From Acidobacteriota bacterium (lineage in GTDB: Bacteria; Acidobacteriota; Terriglobia; Terriglobales; Acidobacteriaceae): a stretch of 64,000 nt of DNA. The notes beneath the pieces are model-generated. The model worked only from the letters and a program-made list of their open reading frames with translations, was not told the origin of the DNA and did no database searches. A program made the translations under genes and the position numbers. The stretch covers positions 24,069 to 88,068 of the forward strand of contig QIAP01000041.1 of NCBI GenBank assembly GCA_003225075.1, written 5' to 3'. Positions 44,461 through 53,785 of the stretch are shown in pieces (within the stretch, counting starts at the first letter, position 1; the number at the start of each line of letters is the position of its first letter).

Positions 44461-44524
44461 TTGAAAGAGTATATGGGAGGGACGAGAGACGACGTTTCTC
44501 ACGGCTGCGATCTGCTAGCTCCAT

Positions 44525-45496
44525 CTACGTAAATGTTGGCAGCTTCACCAGGTCGTCGAGGGGCACGATCTCGAGCGGATTCCCAGCGTCGCGCCATGCC
44601 CGCAAACCACCGGCGATTACGAACGCGTTGAATCCCTGTTCCCGCAGTAGATGCGCCACCCGGGCGCTCGTGGCTTCGCGGGCTCAAGTACAGTAAAGAT
44701 AAATCTCGCGGTCCTTGGGCAGACGTTTTATTTCTTCCAGCAGGTTGTTAGGTTCAATTCGGATGGACCCTTTAATGCGTGAAGCATCGGCATCGTAATA
44801 ACCGTGACTGCGGACATCCACTAACAATATATTGCTCGCATCCTTCGCGGTCAGTCGCCGAGCGACTTCCTGTACCGGTACTCGTGGGACGATTCGGTAG
44901 AGCCGATATTTTCGGTAAATCCATATGCGGTATACGACGTATGCCGCAATCCCAAGCGCCACCACCATCTCCATCGCGTGCCCCGCCGACGCGATGCTGT
45001 GCGTGATGGTCCGAAGAAAATCGCTGAAGGCGAATCCCAGAGCACCGTACGCCAATACGTAAAGGGATGCCCCGGCGAGGTCGAATTGCAAGAACTGCTG
45101 CGGCCGCATTTTCATGCTGCCCGCGAGCGGCGGGGCCATGGTATTGATGCCGGGGATAAATTTGGCGAGCACCAGGGTCATCTTGCCGCGCCGATAGAAA
45201 GACTCTGCCGAGCGCAGAATGCAACTCTCAGGATTAACCGAAAGCCGGCAGAGAAGGCCCAGCAAACCCCAGCCAGTGTAACGGCCAACCAGAAAAAGAA
45301 TCGAATCGCCCAGTAATATCGCCACCACCGACACTCCGATGGCGACGAAGGGATTCAACTTGCCATAAGCGCACGCCGCTCCCGCCGCCAGCAATGCCAA
45401 TGCCGCTGGCATGGGAAAGCCAACCGCTTCCAGGAACGCGATCATCCCCAGCAGACTGTATCCGTGCCGCGCAATCAATGCAGACAGATCATCCAT
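44525..45496 (-). CDS. DedA-family membrane protein fused to rhodanese, probable selenoprotein (in-frame TGA at 44684-44686)
   Basis: Residues 1-200 form a DedA/VTT membrane domain (FLEAVGFPMPAALALL, then GINTMAPPLAGSMKM). Residues 212-323 form a rhodanese (NILLVDVRSHGYYDADASRI). The frame meets TGA at codon 271, right after YLYCT in the active-site loop. Reading through gives 52 more residues that are unmistakably rhodanese (REATSARVAHLLREQGF, then IAGGLRAWRDAGNP), ending at a TAG at 44525. Relatives known to me carry Cys at the TGA position (CTC in place of CT-TGA). With a SECIS-like hairpin next to it, selenocysteine is the simplest reading, giving a Cys-Thr-Sec motif. A fresh nonsense mutation or sequencing error is the alternative. 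Confidence 0.75.
44653..44667 (-). promoter_or_regulatory. Candidate bacterial SECIS element
   Basis: On the minus strand, 16 bases after the TGA codon, GCGCC pairs with GGCGC around the loop CGGGT. The loop starts 21 bases after the TGA and has G as its second base, both within the published consensus for bacterial SECIS elements. A competing fold pairs GCCAC with GTGGC (44674-44655) around a 10-nt loop beginning with G. Either would suit SelB. Confidence 0.5.
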
Positions 45497-45582
45497 ATAT
45501 GACTAAGCTTGGATTCCGAACAATAACAAACGGGCGCGCCCACGCGGTCCAGCGCGGACATAATTGTGTTTGAGGATTGGGC

Positions 45583-46572
45583 TCACTTTTCCCGCGCCAC
45601 TACAAACTCGGGAGCCCACAACAGCGCTCGCTTAAACTCAGAATCAGGAAAAGTACAAATTGCTTGGCGTGCTGATTCGGCGTAATCGGCTGCACGCGCC
45701 AAGGCAAATTCGAGTGATCCATAGCGGGTCAGAATATCCAAAATCTGGGCGTGACTGACGCCATTGAAGGCGCGATCGCGAAGTACAGCCTCGATCCGGT
45801 ATTTCTCCTCCGGTGTACAGCTTTCAAGCGCATGGATTACCGCCATCGTGGCTTTACCTTCCCGTAGATCGCTGGCCACGGGTTTGCCCAGCACGTTTTC
45901 AGACGCGGTCAAATCAAGCACGTCATCCACTATCTGGAATGCCATCCCCAGATCGTGTCCGTATTTTCCCAGGCTCTCTTCCTGCTCGGCGCTCGCCCCC
46001 CCGAGAATGCCTCCCATCCTCATGCAGACTGAAAATAGACAAGCTGTCTTACGATAAATCAGGTCAAAGTGCTCAGCCAGCGTGATCAATTTCCCCAGTT
46101 TTTCCATTTGCAGCAGTTCGCCTTCGACCATCTGCTGGGTCAACTCAATCAAAACATCCAGCACCCGGAAATTCCGCTCCTGCACCGCAATCTTGAACGC
46201 CTGCATGTAGAGCCAGTCGCCCGCCAGAACGCACTTCGAATTTCCCCATTGAGTGTTGGCGGCGGGGCGCCCACGACGGGTCTGAGCCTCATCAATGATG
46301 TCATCGTGCACCAGGGTGGCGGTGTGAATGATCTCCACCACCGCTCCCAGGCGGATGGCTCCGCGTCCCTGGTAATCGAATAGTTTTGAGGAGAGCAGAA
46401 GCAGCGCCGGCCGAATACGCTTGCCGCCGCCCGCGCGCAAGTACTCGCCAATCTCGGTGATCGCCGGAACGTCTGAAACCGTGTCACGGCCAAACTCACG
46501 CTCGATCGCCGCGAGATCATCGCGCAGCAGTTCGAAAACTTCTTTACCGTAAATGGCAGTGGATGCGCTCAA
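45583..46572 (-). CDS. Polyprenyl diphosphate synthase
   Basis: This 329-residue trans-prenyltransferase has the first aspartate-rich motif DDIIDEAQTRRGRPA, the second DDVLD with a downstream GKPVASDLREGKAT, and the GGKRIRPALLLLSS N-terminal region. It makes a long-chain prenyl diphosphate from FPP and IPP, probably the side chain of menaquinone or ubiquinone. The residues before the first motif do not allow a safe guess of chain length. It lies between yajQ and the DedA-rhodanese gene, all on the minus strand with gaps of 50-90 bp. Confidence 0.9.
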   Translation of the reverse strand: MSASTAIYGKEVFELLRDDLAAIEREFGRDTVSDVPAITEIGEYLRAGGGKRIRPALLLLSSKLFDYQGRGAIRLGAVVEIIHTATLVHDDIIDEAQTRRGRPAANTQWGNSKCVLAGDWLYMQAFKIAVQERNFRVLDVLIELTQQMVEGELLQMEKLGKLITLAEHFDLIYRKTACLFSVCMRMGGILGGASAEQEESLGKYGHDLGMAFQIVDDVLDLTASENVLGKPVASDLREGKATMAVIHALESCTPEEKYRIEAVLRDRAFNGVSHAQILDILTRYGSLEFALARAADYAESARQAICTFPDSEFKRALLWAPEFVVAREK

Positions 46573-46628
46573 TCTTGTGTGTCCTCTGTGCGGTTAAGTT
46601 CTTCCTTCCATCTTTGTGTCTTCCGCGG

Positions 46629-47126
46629 TCAATTAGTCCTGTAGTTCGTAAACTGCATATCAATCCCGAAATCCTGCTGCTTTAGCAAAGCAATAATTTG
46701 CTGTAATGTGTCGCGATCCTTGCCGCTCACCCTGACCAGATCGCCTTGAATCGATGCTTGTACTTTATTTTTCGAATTCTTGATCACTTTCACGATCTCG
46801 CGCGCTTTCTCAATCGGAATACCCTGCTGCATCGTAATACGCTGCTTGGCGGTCCCTCCCAGGGAAGTCTCGACCGCGCCATAAGTCAGCCCTTTCAGCG
46901 GCACGCCGCGCTTCACCAGCTTTTGCTGAAACACATCATTCACTGCTTTCAGTTTGTACTCGTCCACCGAGTGCAGGACGATGGCTTCTTTACCGTCCAG
47001 CTCGATGTTCGATTTTGAGTCCTTCAAATCGAAACGGGTGCGCACTTCTTTCAACGCCTGCTGAATGGCGTTGGTAACTTCCTGCAAGTCAATCTTGCTG
47101 ACGATATCGAAACTGTTCTCCGGCAT
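46629..47126 (-). CDS. YajQ family nucleotide-binding protein
   Basis: This 165-residue protein matches the YajQ family over its whole length: MPENSFDIVSKIDLQEV at the start, TRFDLKDSKSNIEL, then ITMQQGIPIEKAREIVKVIK and KVQASIQGDLVRVSGKDRD. Members bind nucleotides and some bind cyclic di-GMP. It is encoded between tatD and the polyprenyl synthase gene. The start ATG is the family's usual one. Confidence 0.93.
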   Translation of the reverse strand: MPENSFDIVSKIDLQEVTNAIQQALKEVRTRFDLKDSKSNIELDGKEAIVLHSVDEYKLKAVNDVFQQKLVKRGVPLKGLTYGAVETSLGGTAKQRITMQQGIPIEKAREIVKVIKNSKNKVQASIQGDLVRVSGKDRDTLQQIIALLKQQDFGIDMQFTNYRTN

Positions 47127-47186
47127 GGTCGTTTGCTTCTAAGTTCATAGATTACCTTGCGTGATGCAAAGATGCGACATACCAAG

Positions 47187-47999
47187 CTAAATGGACTTGA
47201 GCTTTTCGTGAAGCGAAAAGAAACGGTAAAAGTTTTGCGCGGTTTGCAGTCCTAGTTCTTCCGTTGAAAGTCCGCGCAATTCGCCGAGTTTCCGGGCTAC
47301 TTCCTTCACGAATGCGGGTTCGTTTCGCTTGCCGCGATAGGGCACCGGCGCCAGGAAAGGAGAATCGGTTTCGATCAGCACGTGTTCCAGTGGCACCTCC
47401 CTGGCGGCGTCACGAATTTGCTCCGCCTTGGTGAAAGTGATATTTCCGGCGAAAGAAATCATAAAGCCCATGTCCAAAGCTCGCCTGGCATGCGCCCATG
47501 TGCCGGTGAAGCAATGCAGAATTCCGCCTAATCCGCTGGCAGCCCAATGTTCGTGCAGCAGCTCGAGGCAGTCTTCCCAGGCATCATCGCTTCGGTCGGA
47601 GGGCCGGCAGTGAACCACGATTGGCAGTTTAGTGGCTCGCGCCATTTGAAGTTGTCGTAGAAAAACCTGCGATTGCAAGTCGCGCGGAGAATGATCGTAA
47701 TAGTAATCGAGCCCAATCTCACCCCAGGCAATGACTTTCGGCTTCCGGGAAAGCCGCTCCAGTTCTTCGAAATCCGCATCGGCAGCCAGTTTCGCCTCAT
47801 GCGGATGGATCCCGATGGTGGCGTAAATGAAATCGTACTGTTCGGCAAACTGGATACCGCAATCGAGCGACCCAGGTCCCGTCCCGCTGCCGATTGCCAC
47901 AATCGCTTCGATACCGCCCTCCCGCGCGCGCGCGATCATCTGCTCGCGATCGGAATTGAACTGTTCCATTTCGAGATGCGCGTGGGAATCGACGTACAT
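47187..47999 (-). CDS. tatD: TatD-family metal-dependent hydrolase
   Basis: This 270-residue TIM-barrel protein is of the TatD DNase family: N-terminal metal motif DSHAHLE (H6 and H8), IGIHPHEA, GEIGLDYY (bridging Glu), IVVHCRPSD, HCFTG and a late Asp in IETDSPFLAP. Family members are 3'-5' exonucleases or deacylases. It follows metG in the same direction (117 bp), an arrangement also seen in many other bacteria, where tatD and metG are neighbours. Confidence 0.93.
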   Translation of the reverse strand: MYVDSHAHLEMEQFNSDREQMIARAREGGIEAIVAIGSGTGPGSLDCGIQFAEQYDFIYATIGIHPHEAKLAADADFEELERLSRKPKVIAWGEIGLDYYYDHSPRDLQSQVFLRQLQMARATKLPIVVHCRPSDRSDDAWEDCLELLHEHWAASGLGGILHCFTGTWAHARRALDMGFMISFAGNITFTKAEQIRDAAREVPLEHVLIETDSPFLAPVPYRGKRNEPAFVKEVARKLGELRGLSTEELGLQTAQNFYRFFSLHEKLKSI

Positions 48000-48116
48000 G
48001 AGAAATCGTGGATGCGATTCGGGCTCTCCAAACTCCTCTCTGAAGATCCCGAATTTGCCACTATTGTGATAACTGCTAGGAACGGATTGTTTACTCTGAA
48101 ACCTGACTTCCGCAAT

Positions 48117-50153
48117 CTACTTCAGCCGCGCTCCCACCGGCACATCTTCCAGAAAACTGCACAGTATTGGCTTCCCACCTTCGGGCGAGGCTGCAACAAT
48201 CATCCCATTGGATTCCAGCCCGCGGAGCTTGCGTGGCGCGAGATTAGCCACGATTACCACTTTGCGCCCGACCAGGACTTCTGGCGCATACGCCTCCGCA
48301 ATGCCCGCCAGCACCTGCCGCACTTCCGTGCCGATATCCACTTCGAGCCGCAATAACTTGTCCGCTCCTTTTACCCGCTCCGCGAGCTTGACCTGACCCA
48401 CGCGCAACTCGATTTTGGCAAAATCGTCGATGCCGATCTTGCCGTCAGGAATTATTGCTGCAGCCTTCGCTGGCTGCGCCGGTGTGGCTGTAACCGTTTG
48501 GGTTGCAATTGCTGCTTTACCGGTACCGGTGGCTGCCGGCTGTGCTTCGGTTGCGGGCACGCTGGCTTGCTGCTCTTCCATCTTCTGCATCCTTTCGATT
48601 GCACTCTTGTCAGCGCGCGGAAAAACTGCTTGAACATTGCCCAGCCTGGTGCCCAGGCGAAGCTGTCCCCATTTCAGTTCCGAAACTGGGAACTGCTTGA
48701 TATCGCCCAACCCGAGTTGCATCCAGATCTTCGCGGTCGCCTCTGGAATCACGGGATGCGCGAGCGCTGTCACGATACGCAAAGCCTCCGCACTTGTATA
48801 GAGGACTGTTGCCAGTCGCGCCAGGCTTTGTTCGTCATGCTTCTCGCCTAGTGCCCAGGGTTCGTTGTCTACAATGTATTTGTCGACTGCCGCAACCAGC
48901 CCCCAAGCCGTTTCAAGGGCGCGCGAGAACTGGTACTGATCGAACAGCGCGTTACATTCAGCAATGGTTTTACCCGCCAGTTCTGCAATCGCATCGTCAG
49001 AAGCCCCATGCGCTGCCTGTTTTGACGGATAGGGAACTTCACCGCGAAAATAGCGCGTGATCATGGTCAAGGTTCGGCTGGCCAAATTTCCCAGACCATT
49101 GGCCAGGTCGGAGTTGTAACGCTGCACCAGAGCGTCGAATGAAAAAGAACCGTCCTGTCCGAAAACAATTTCGCGCAGCAGAAAGTAGCGCAGCGCATCG
49201 GAGCCCAGCACGTCAAGAATCGTTTCCGCGCGCACGATGTTGCCGCGCGATTTCGACATCTTATTTTCTTCAAACAGCAGCCAGCCGTGCGCCATGATCC
49301 CCTTGGGCAGAGACAGACCTGCGGCCATCAGGAATGCCGGCCAATACACACAGTGGAAGCGCACGATTTCCTTGCCAATCATCTGCAAGTCCGCCGGCCA
49401 ATACTTCTCGAACTTCTGCTGGTCGGCTTTGTCGGAAGAAGCGAAACCTATAGCGGTGATGTAATTCGCCAGCGCGTCCAGCCAGACGTAAATCACGTGC
49501 TTGGGATCGTCGGGCACAGGAATGCCCCAGGAAAAAGTGCTGCGACTAATCGAGAGGTCGCGCAGCCCGCCGCGCACAAAGGACATCACCTCATTGCGCC
49601 GCGTCTCCGGACGAATGAACTCCGTCTGTTTCGTATACAACTCCAGCAGCTTGTCTTGAAATGCCGAGAGCTTGAAGAAATAGTTTTCCTCGTGCACCGT
49701 CTCCGTCGGACGGCCGCACTCCGGGCAGGGCGCGCCGGGACCGACAGCGTCCACATACAACTCATCAAAGACGCAGTACTGTCCGGTATAGGTTCCCTTG
49801 TAGATGTAGCCGTTATCGCGAATTCGCCGGAAGAGTTCCTGTACTCGCACTTTATGACGATTTTCGGTGGTGCGGATGAAATCGTCATATGTGATCCCCA
49901 TCCTGTCCCACAATCCGCGGAACGCCGCTGAGACTTCATTGGTGAGGTCTTGCGGCGTCTTACCTGCGGCTTGGGCGGCGCGTTCAATCTTTTGTCCATG
50001 CTCGTCCGTGCCGGTCAGGAAATAAGTATCCGCGCCCAGCATGCGTTGACGGCGCGCAATCGTGTCGCACGCGATCGTGGTGTAGGCGTGACCGATATGC
50101 GGGCGCGCATTGACGTAATAAATCGGCGTCGTGATGTAAAACTTCCTGGCCAT
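48117..50153 (-). CDS. metG: Methionyl-tRNA synthetase with C-terminal tRNA-binding domain
   Basis: This 678-residue class I synthetase has HIGH at residues 19-22, a KMSKS loop in ENKMSKSRGN near residue 300, and the knuckle with CVFD and CPEC. The catalytic core ends near residue 540. A Pro/Ala/Thr-rich linker and a Trbp111-like OB domain follow (FAKIELRVGQVKLAERVKGA at about 575), which is usually responsible for dimerisation and tRNA binding. The length matches the MetG1-type enzymes. It is encoded 65 bp downstream of larC. Confidence 0.96.
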   Translation of the reverse strand: MARKFYITTPIYYVNARPHIGHAYTTIACDTIARRQRMLGADTYFLTGTDEHGQKIERAAQAAGKTPQDLTNEVSAAFRGLWDRMGITYDDFIRTTENRHKVRVQELFRRIRDNGYIYKGTYTGQYCVFDELYVDAVGPGAPCPECGRPTETVHEENYFFKLSAFQDKLLELYTKQTEFIRPETRRNEVMSFVRGGLRDLSISRSTFSWGIPVPDDPKHVIYVWLDALANYITAIGFASSDKADQQKFEKYWPADLQMIGKEIVRFHCVYWPAFLMAAGLSLPKGIMAHGWLLFEENKMSKSRGNIVRAETILDVLGSDALRYFLLREIVFGQDGSFSFDALVQRYNSDLANGLGNLASRTLTMITRYFRGEVPYPSKQAAHGASDDAIAELAGKTIAECNALFDQYQFSRALETAWGLVAAVDKYIVDNEPWALGEKHDEQSLARLATVLYTSAEALRIVTALAHPVIPEATAKIWMQLGLGDIKQFPVSELKWGQLRLGTRLGNVQAVFPRADKSAIERMQKMEEQQASVPATEAQPAATGTGKAAIATQTVTATPAQPAKAAAIIPDGKIGIDDFAKIELRVGQVKLAERVKGADKLLRLEVDIGTEVRQVLAGIAEAYAPEVLVGRKVVIVANLAPRKLRGLESNGMIVAASPEGGKPILCSFLEDVPVGARLK

Positions 50154-50218
50154 TTCTTCTCTATATTCTCATCCTTATGAAACTGCACTGCGCCGCAACA
50201 CACCGAGACGGTTGGTCT

Positions 50219-51538
50219 TCAGCCTTTGAGGTTGTGGACGTAAGTCTTGACCGCCTCCTGCATCACGCTCTTCAACGGCACATGATGCTGGGCCGCGATC
50301 TTGCGGCAGTCCTCATATTCCGGCGCATAGGTTGTGATCGTCCCATTCATGCTTGCAATCTTCATTCGCACTTCGCCCCAGGGCGTCTCCACATTGATCC
50401 AGCGTCGCGCCAGCACCCGTCGTCTTTCTTCTCGCTGTCGCACTCCCAGCGTCGTAGTTTCGGCGAACACCAGATGGGTGAGCCGCGCGGCATCTTCGGG
50501 ACGGCACAACACGGTCAGCAGTGCCCCGGGACGATTCTTCTTCATCTGCACCGGCAGACAGAAGGCATCGAGCGCGCCTTCTTCTAGCAACCGATCCATT
50601 ACGTAGCCGACAACCTGAGGATTTAAATCATCAAGATTCGATTCAAGTACAGTGATTGTTTCCTGCGAGGTGTTCGTCTCAACCGACGACTGAGCCTCGC
50701 CAATCGTCAGCCGCACCACATTGGCATGTCCGGGAAGATTACGAGTACCCGCCCCGTAGCCACTCTTCTGAATCTTCATTTCTGGGAATGCTGAGAATCG
50801 CGCGGCTAGAGTTTTCACAATTGCCGCCCCCGTAGGAGTTACCAACTCCGCCTGAATTCCCGACGAATAAACCGGCGCGCCTTTCAGCAACTCCACCGTG
50901 GCTGGCGCAGGCACAGGAAAATCTCCATGCGCGCATTTCACCGTGCCGCCTCCGACGTTCAGTGGCGAGCAGATCAGTTCATCAACCCCTAGCGCCTCAA
51001 ATCCCACCGCCGCGCACACGATGTCCACTATGGCATCCACCGCGCCGACTTCGTGAAAGTGCACGGCCTCAATGTCAGTGTTGTGAATCTTCGCTTCCGC
51101 GGCGCCCAGCGACTCAAAGATCGCAATCGCATTCCGCTTGGCTCCTTCGCTGATCGGAGCCGCGGAAATAATCCTCTTGATCTCACTAAGGGAACGCCCA
51201 TGAGAATGCTCAGGTGCTGTCCCTGCACCTGAGGGTTCGTGTTGGTGATCGTCACTATGTCCGTGAGCATCTCCGTGCTCATGCCCCTGCCCATGCTGCC
51301 CGCGTTGTTCCCAGTAAACTTCTCGCGGCAAATCTTTTTCGCCGTGAGCGTAAACGTCGACCTTGGAAGCGGCAATTCCGCTGCGATCTACTCGCGAGAC
51401 CTCTAGCCGTGCTCCGACGTCAAGCGCCGTGACCGTTTCTTCCAACAGTTTTACCGGCACACCGGCGTCCACGAGTGCGCCCAGAAACATGTCGCCACTC
51501 ATCCCGGAAAAACATTCAAGATAAGCTATACGCATCAT
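50219..51538 (-). CDS. larC: Nickel-pincer cofactor biosynthesis protein LarC
   Basis: This 439-residue LarC homologue (ECFSGMSGDMFLGALVDAGV at the start, FHEVGAVDAIVDIV, SPLNVGGGTV, LESNLDDLNPQVVGYVMDRL) inserts nickel into the pincer cofactor of lactate racemase-like enzymes. A His-rich insertion (about residues 80-115, with HGQGHEHGDAHGHSDDHQHE) probably binds nickel. In Lactobacillus larC is read with a programmed frameshift; here both halves are in one continuous frame. larA, larB and larE are not in the window, so the client enzyme is unknown. It opens the minus-strand run leading to metG. Confidence 0.92.
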   Translation of the reverse strand: MMRIAYLECFSGMSGDMFLGALVDAGVPVKLLEETVTALDVGARLEVSRVDRSGIAASKVDVYAHGEKDLPREVYWEQRGQHGQGHEHGDAHGHSDDHQHEPSGAGTAPEHSHGRSLSEIKRIISAAPISEGAKRNAIAIFESLGAAEAKIHNTDIEAVHFHEVGAVDAIVDIVCAAVGFEALGVDELICSPLNVGGGTVKCAHGDFPVPAPATVELLKGAPVYSSGIQAELVTPTGAAIVKTLAARFSAFPEMKIQKSGYGAGTRNLPGHANVVRLTIGEAQSSVETNTSQETITVLESNLDDLNPQVVGYVMDRLLEEGALDAFCLPVQMKKNRPGALLTVLCRPEDAARLTHLVFAETTTLGVRQREERRRVLARRWINVETPWGEVRMKIASMNGTITTYAPEYEDCRKIAAQHHVPLKSVMQEAVKTYVHNLKG

Positions 51539-51700
51539 TCAAACTCTCGAAGGACCGGGCCAGCTTCCTTCGTGGCTTTACGGCTAAAGCCCGTCGCACC
51601 GCGGGAAGCCGCATTCGCTTGATCCGCATCACACCAAAGCTAAAACCTTCATCATAGGGAACGTGGATATAACCGTCAAACCGTGGCCCAGGCCGTGGTT

Positions 51701-51709
51701 TGTTACAAT
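51701..51709 (+). promoter_or_regulatory. Possible extended -10 promoter of argS
   Basis: TGTTACAAT (TGn plus TACAAT) lies 32 bases before the argS TTG start. No good -35 hexamer is present, which extended -10 promoters tolerate. Confidence 0.35.
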
Positions 51710-51741
51710 CACTATTTTCTTCAACAGCTTAGAGGGATTCC

Positions 51742-53748
51742 TTGTACCGACATCTGGAACGCCGGCTGGCCCAGCACGTGCGCGACTTCCTGCGCCGCAC
51801 CTACGACATCGATTTGCCCCGGATCGTTATCGAACAGCCGCCCAAGGTTGAATTCGGCGAATACGCGCTTCCCCTTGCCTTTGAACTAGCCAAAAAACTT
51901 CGCAAAGCGCCGCGCAAGATTGCGGAAGAGATTGTCGCTGGTATAGGGCCGGTTGAAGGGTTTACGAAACTCGAGGTCGCGGGCGCGGGATATATCAACG
52001 CCTACATCAACCGCCAGGAATTAGCCGCTGCGTTGGTCAAAGGCGAAGAACCGAGGAGCGACACTCCAGCCGGCAAAATTCTGGTCGAACACTCCAGCAT
52101 CAATCCCAACAAGGCCGCGCATATCGGACACTTGCGCAACGCTGTGCTGGGAGACACGTTCGTCCGTCTGCTGCGATTTGCCGGCAGGGAAGTGGATGTC
52201 CAGAACTACATCGACAATACCGGCGTACAAGTTGCCGACGTGGTAGTTGGGTTTCTTCATCTTGAAAAGAAATCGCGGGCCGAGATCGAACAACTTACCC
52301 GCCAGCTGCGCTTCGACTACTACTGCTGGGACGTTTATGCGCGCACCTCCCAATGGTACGAGCAGGATAAACAGAATCTTCAAGTTCGTTCCCAAACTCT
52401 GCACGCACTTGAAGAAGGCGGTAACGAGACCGCAGCCATCGCCGAACTGATTTCAATCGCCGTTCTGCGCCGCCATCTCGAAACTATGGACCGTCTCGAT
52501 ATTGAATACGACTTCCTGCCGCGCGAGAGCGAGATACTGCACCTGCACTTCTGGGACGCAGCTTTCCAGAAGCTTAAAGATGGCGGCGTGCTCTTCTATG
52601 AGAATGAAGGCAAGAACAAAGGCTGCTGGGTGATGCGTCGCGCGGGGACTTCAAAAACTAAATCTGCGGGGATCCTCGCCAACGACAAACAAGATTCCGA
52701 GGACTCCGAGGTTTCCGAAGAAGACCAGAAAGTTATCGTGCGTTCCAACGGAACCGTCGGCTACGTAGGCAAAGACATCGCCTATCACCTGTGGAAGTTC
52801 GGTCTGCTGGGTCGCGACTTCGGCTACCGCAAGTTTTATCTTTATCCCAACGGCCACCAGAGTTGGATATCCTCTGCCAACGGCGAGCCCGACCATCCCC
52901 ACTTCGGCGATGTTTCCGAGATATATAACGTCATTGACGCCCGTCAGGCCGAAGCGCAGAACACCGTGATAGAAGCTTTGCGGGGGCTCGGGTATAACCA
53001 GCAGGCCGATCACTACACACATTTCTCTTACGAAATGGTTGCACTCACGCCACGCTGCGCCGCTGAGTTGGGCTACCGGCTTTCAGAAGAAGACAAAGCC
53101 AAAGCCTACATCGAAGTCTCAGGCCGCAAAGGCTTCGGCGTAAAAGCGGACGACCTTCTCGACACGCTGATTGCGTCCGCCAAAAAAGAGGTCGATGCGA
53201 GGCATGCTCAACTCAGCGACAGCGAGCGCGCCGCCATCGCTGAGCAAATTGCCGTGGGCGCACTGCGCTACTTCATGCTTAAGTTCACCAAGTCATCTGT
53301 AATCGCTTTCGATTTTAGGGAAGCTCTAAGTTTCGAAGGCGAGACCGGCCCGTATTGCCAGTACGCGGTTGTGCGCGCAACCAATATTTTTCGGAAGGGC
53401 GGATTCGACCCGGATCACTTCGGCAAGCCGTCGGGCTCCCTCGCTTCGAACGAGTTCGCAGAGCACTTGCAGGGCGAAGCAAGTAACGAACTTTGGGAAC
53501 TCTGGCTGGCTGCCTCGAAGACGTCATACATCGTGGACCAGTGTATCGCCACCACCGAGCCGGCCTACCTGGCCAAACACGCTTTCCAATTGGCGCAACA
53601 GTTTAACTATTTCTACCACCGCCACCCCATCCTCACCGAAGCCGATGAAGGACGAAAGAAATTCTTACTCTACACAGTGGCGGTAGTGCGTCGCGAGCTT
53701 ATTCGAGCATTGGAAGTGATGGGAATTACCACGCCCCCGGTGATGTGA
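51742..53748 (+). CDS. argS: Arginyl-tRNA synthetase
   Basis: This 668-residue enzyme attaches arginine to tRNA. The N-terminal Add1 domain (YRHLERRLAQHVRDFLRR) precedes the HIGH-type motif in SSINPNKAAHIGHLRN, and VQNYIDNTGVQVADV follows. A DALR anticodon domain with QQFNYFYHRHPI closes the protein. A charged insertion (about residues 305-330, with ANDKQDSEDSEVSEEDQKV) makes it longer than the E. coli enzyme. The start is a TTG with AGAGGGA upstream. It is transcribed alone and diverges from larC. Confidence 0.95.
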   Translation: MYRHLERRLAQHVRDFLRRTYDIDLPRIVIEQPPKVEFGEYALPLAFELAKKLRKAPRKIAEEIVAGIGPVEGFTKLEVAGAGYINAYINRQELAAALVKGEEPRSDTPAGKILVEHSSINPNKAAHIGHLRNAVLGDTFVRLLRFAGREVDVQNYIDNTGVQVADVVVGFLHLEKKSRAEIEQLTRQLRFDYYCWDVYARTSQWYEQDKQNLQVRSQTLHALEEGGNETAAIAELISIAVLRRHLETMDRLDIEYDFLPRESEILHLHFWDAAFQKLKDGGVLFYENEGKNKGCWVMRRAGTSKTKSAGILANDKQDSEDSEVSEEDQKVIVRSNGTVGYVGKDIAYHLWKFGLLGRDFGYRKFYLYPNGHQSWISSANGEPDHPHFGDVSEIYNVIDARQAEAQNTVIEALRGLGYNQQADHYTHFSYEMVALTPRCAAELGYRLSEEDKAKAYIEVSGRKGFGVKADDLLDTLIASAKKEVDARHAQLSDSERAAIAEQIAVGALRYFMLKFTKSSVIAFDFREALSFEGETGPYCQYAVVRATNIFRKGGFDPDHFGKPSGSLASNEFAEHLQGEASNELWELWLAASKTSYIVDQCIATTEPAYLAKHAFQLAQQFNYFYHRHPILTEADEGRKKFLLYTVAVVRRELIRALEVMGITTPPVM

Positions 53749-53785
53749 TCACCGCTCCTGCGGACGGGTATGATAAAATAGCTTA

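Noticed and set aside
44499..44687. Separate 62-residue minus-strand gene downstream of DedA
   Set aside because: It is in another frame than the conserved rhodanese C-terminus, which explains the same bases much better.
50219..51538. Programmed frameshift in larC
   Set aside because: The gene is one continuous frame through both LarC1 and LarC2 parts, so no frameshift is needed.
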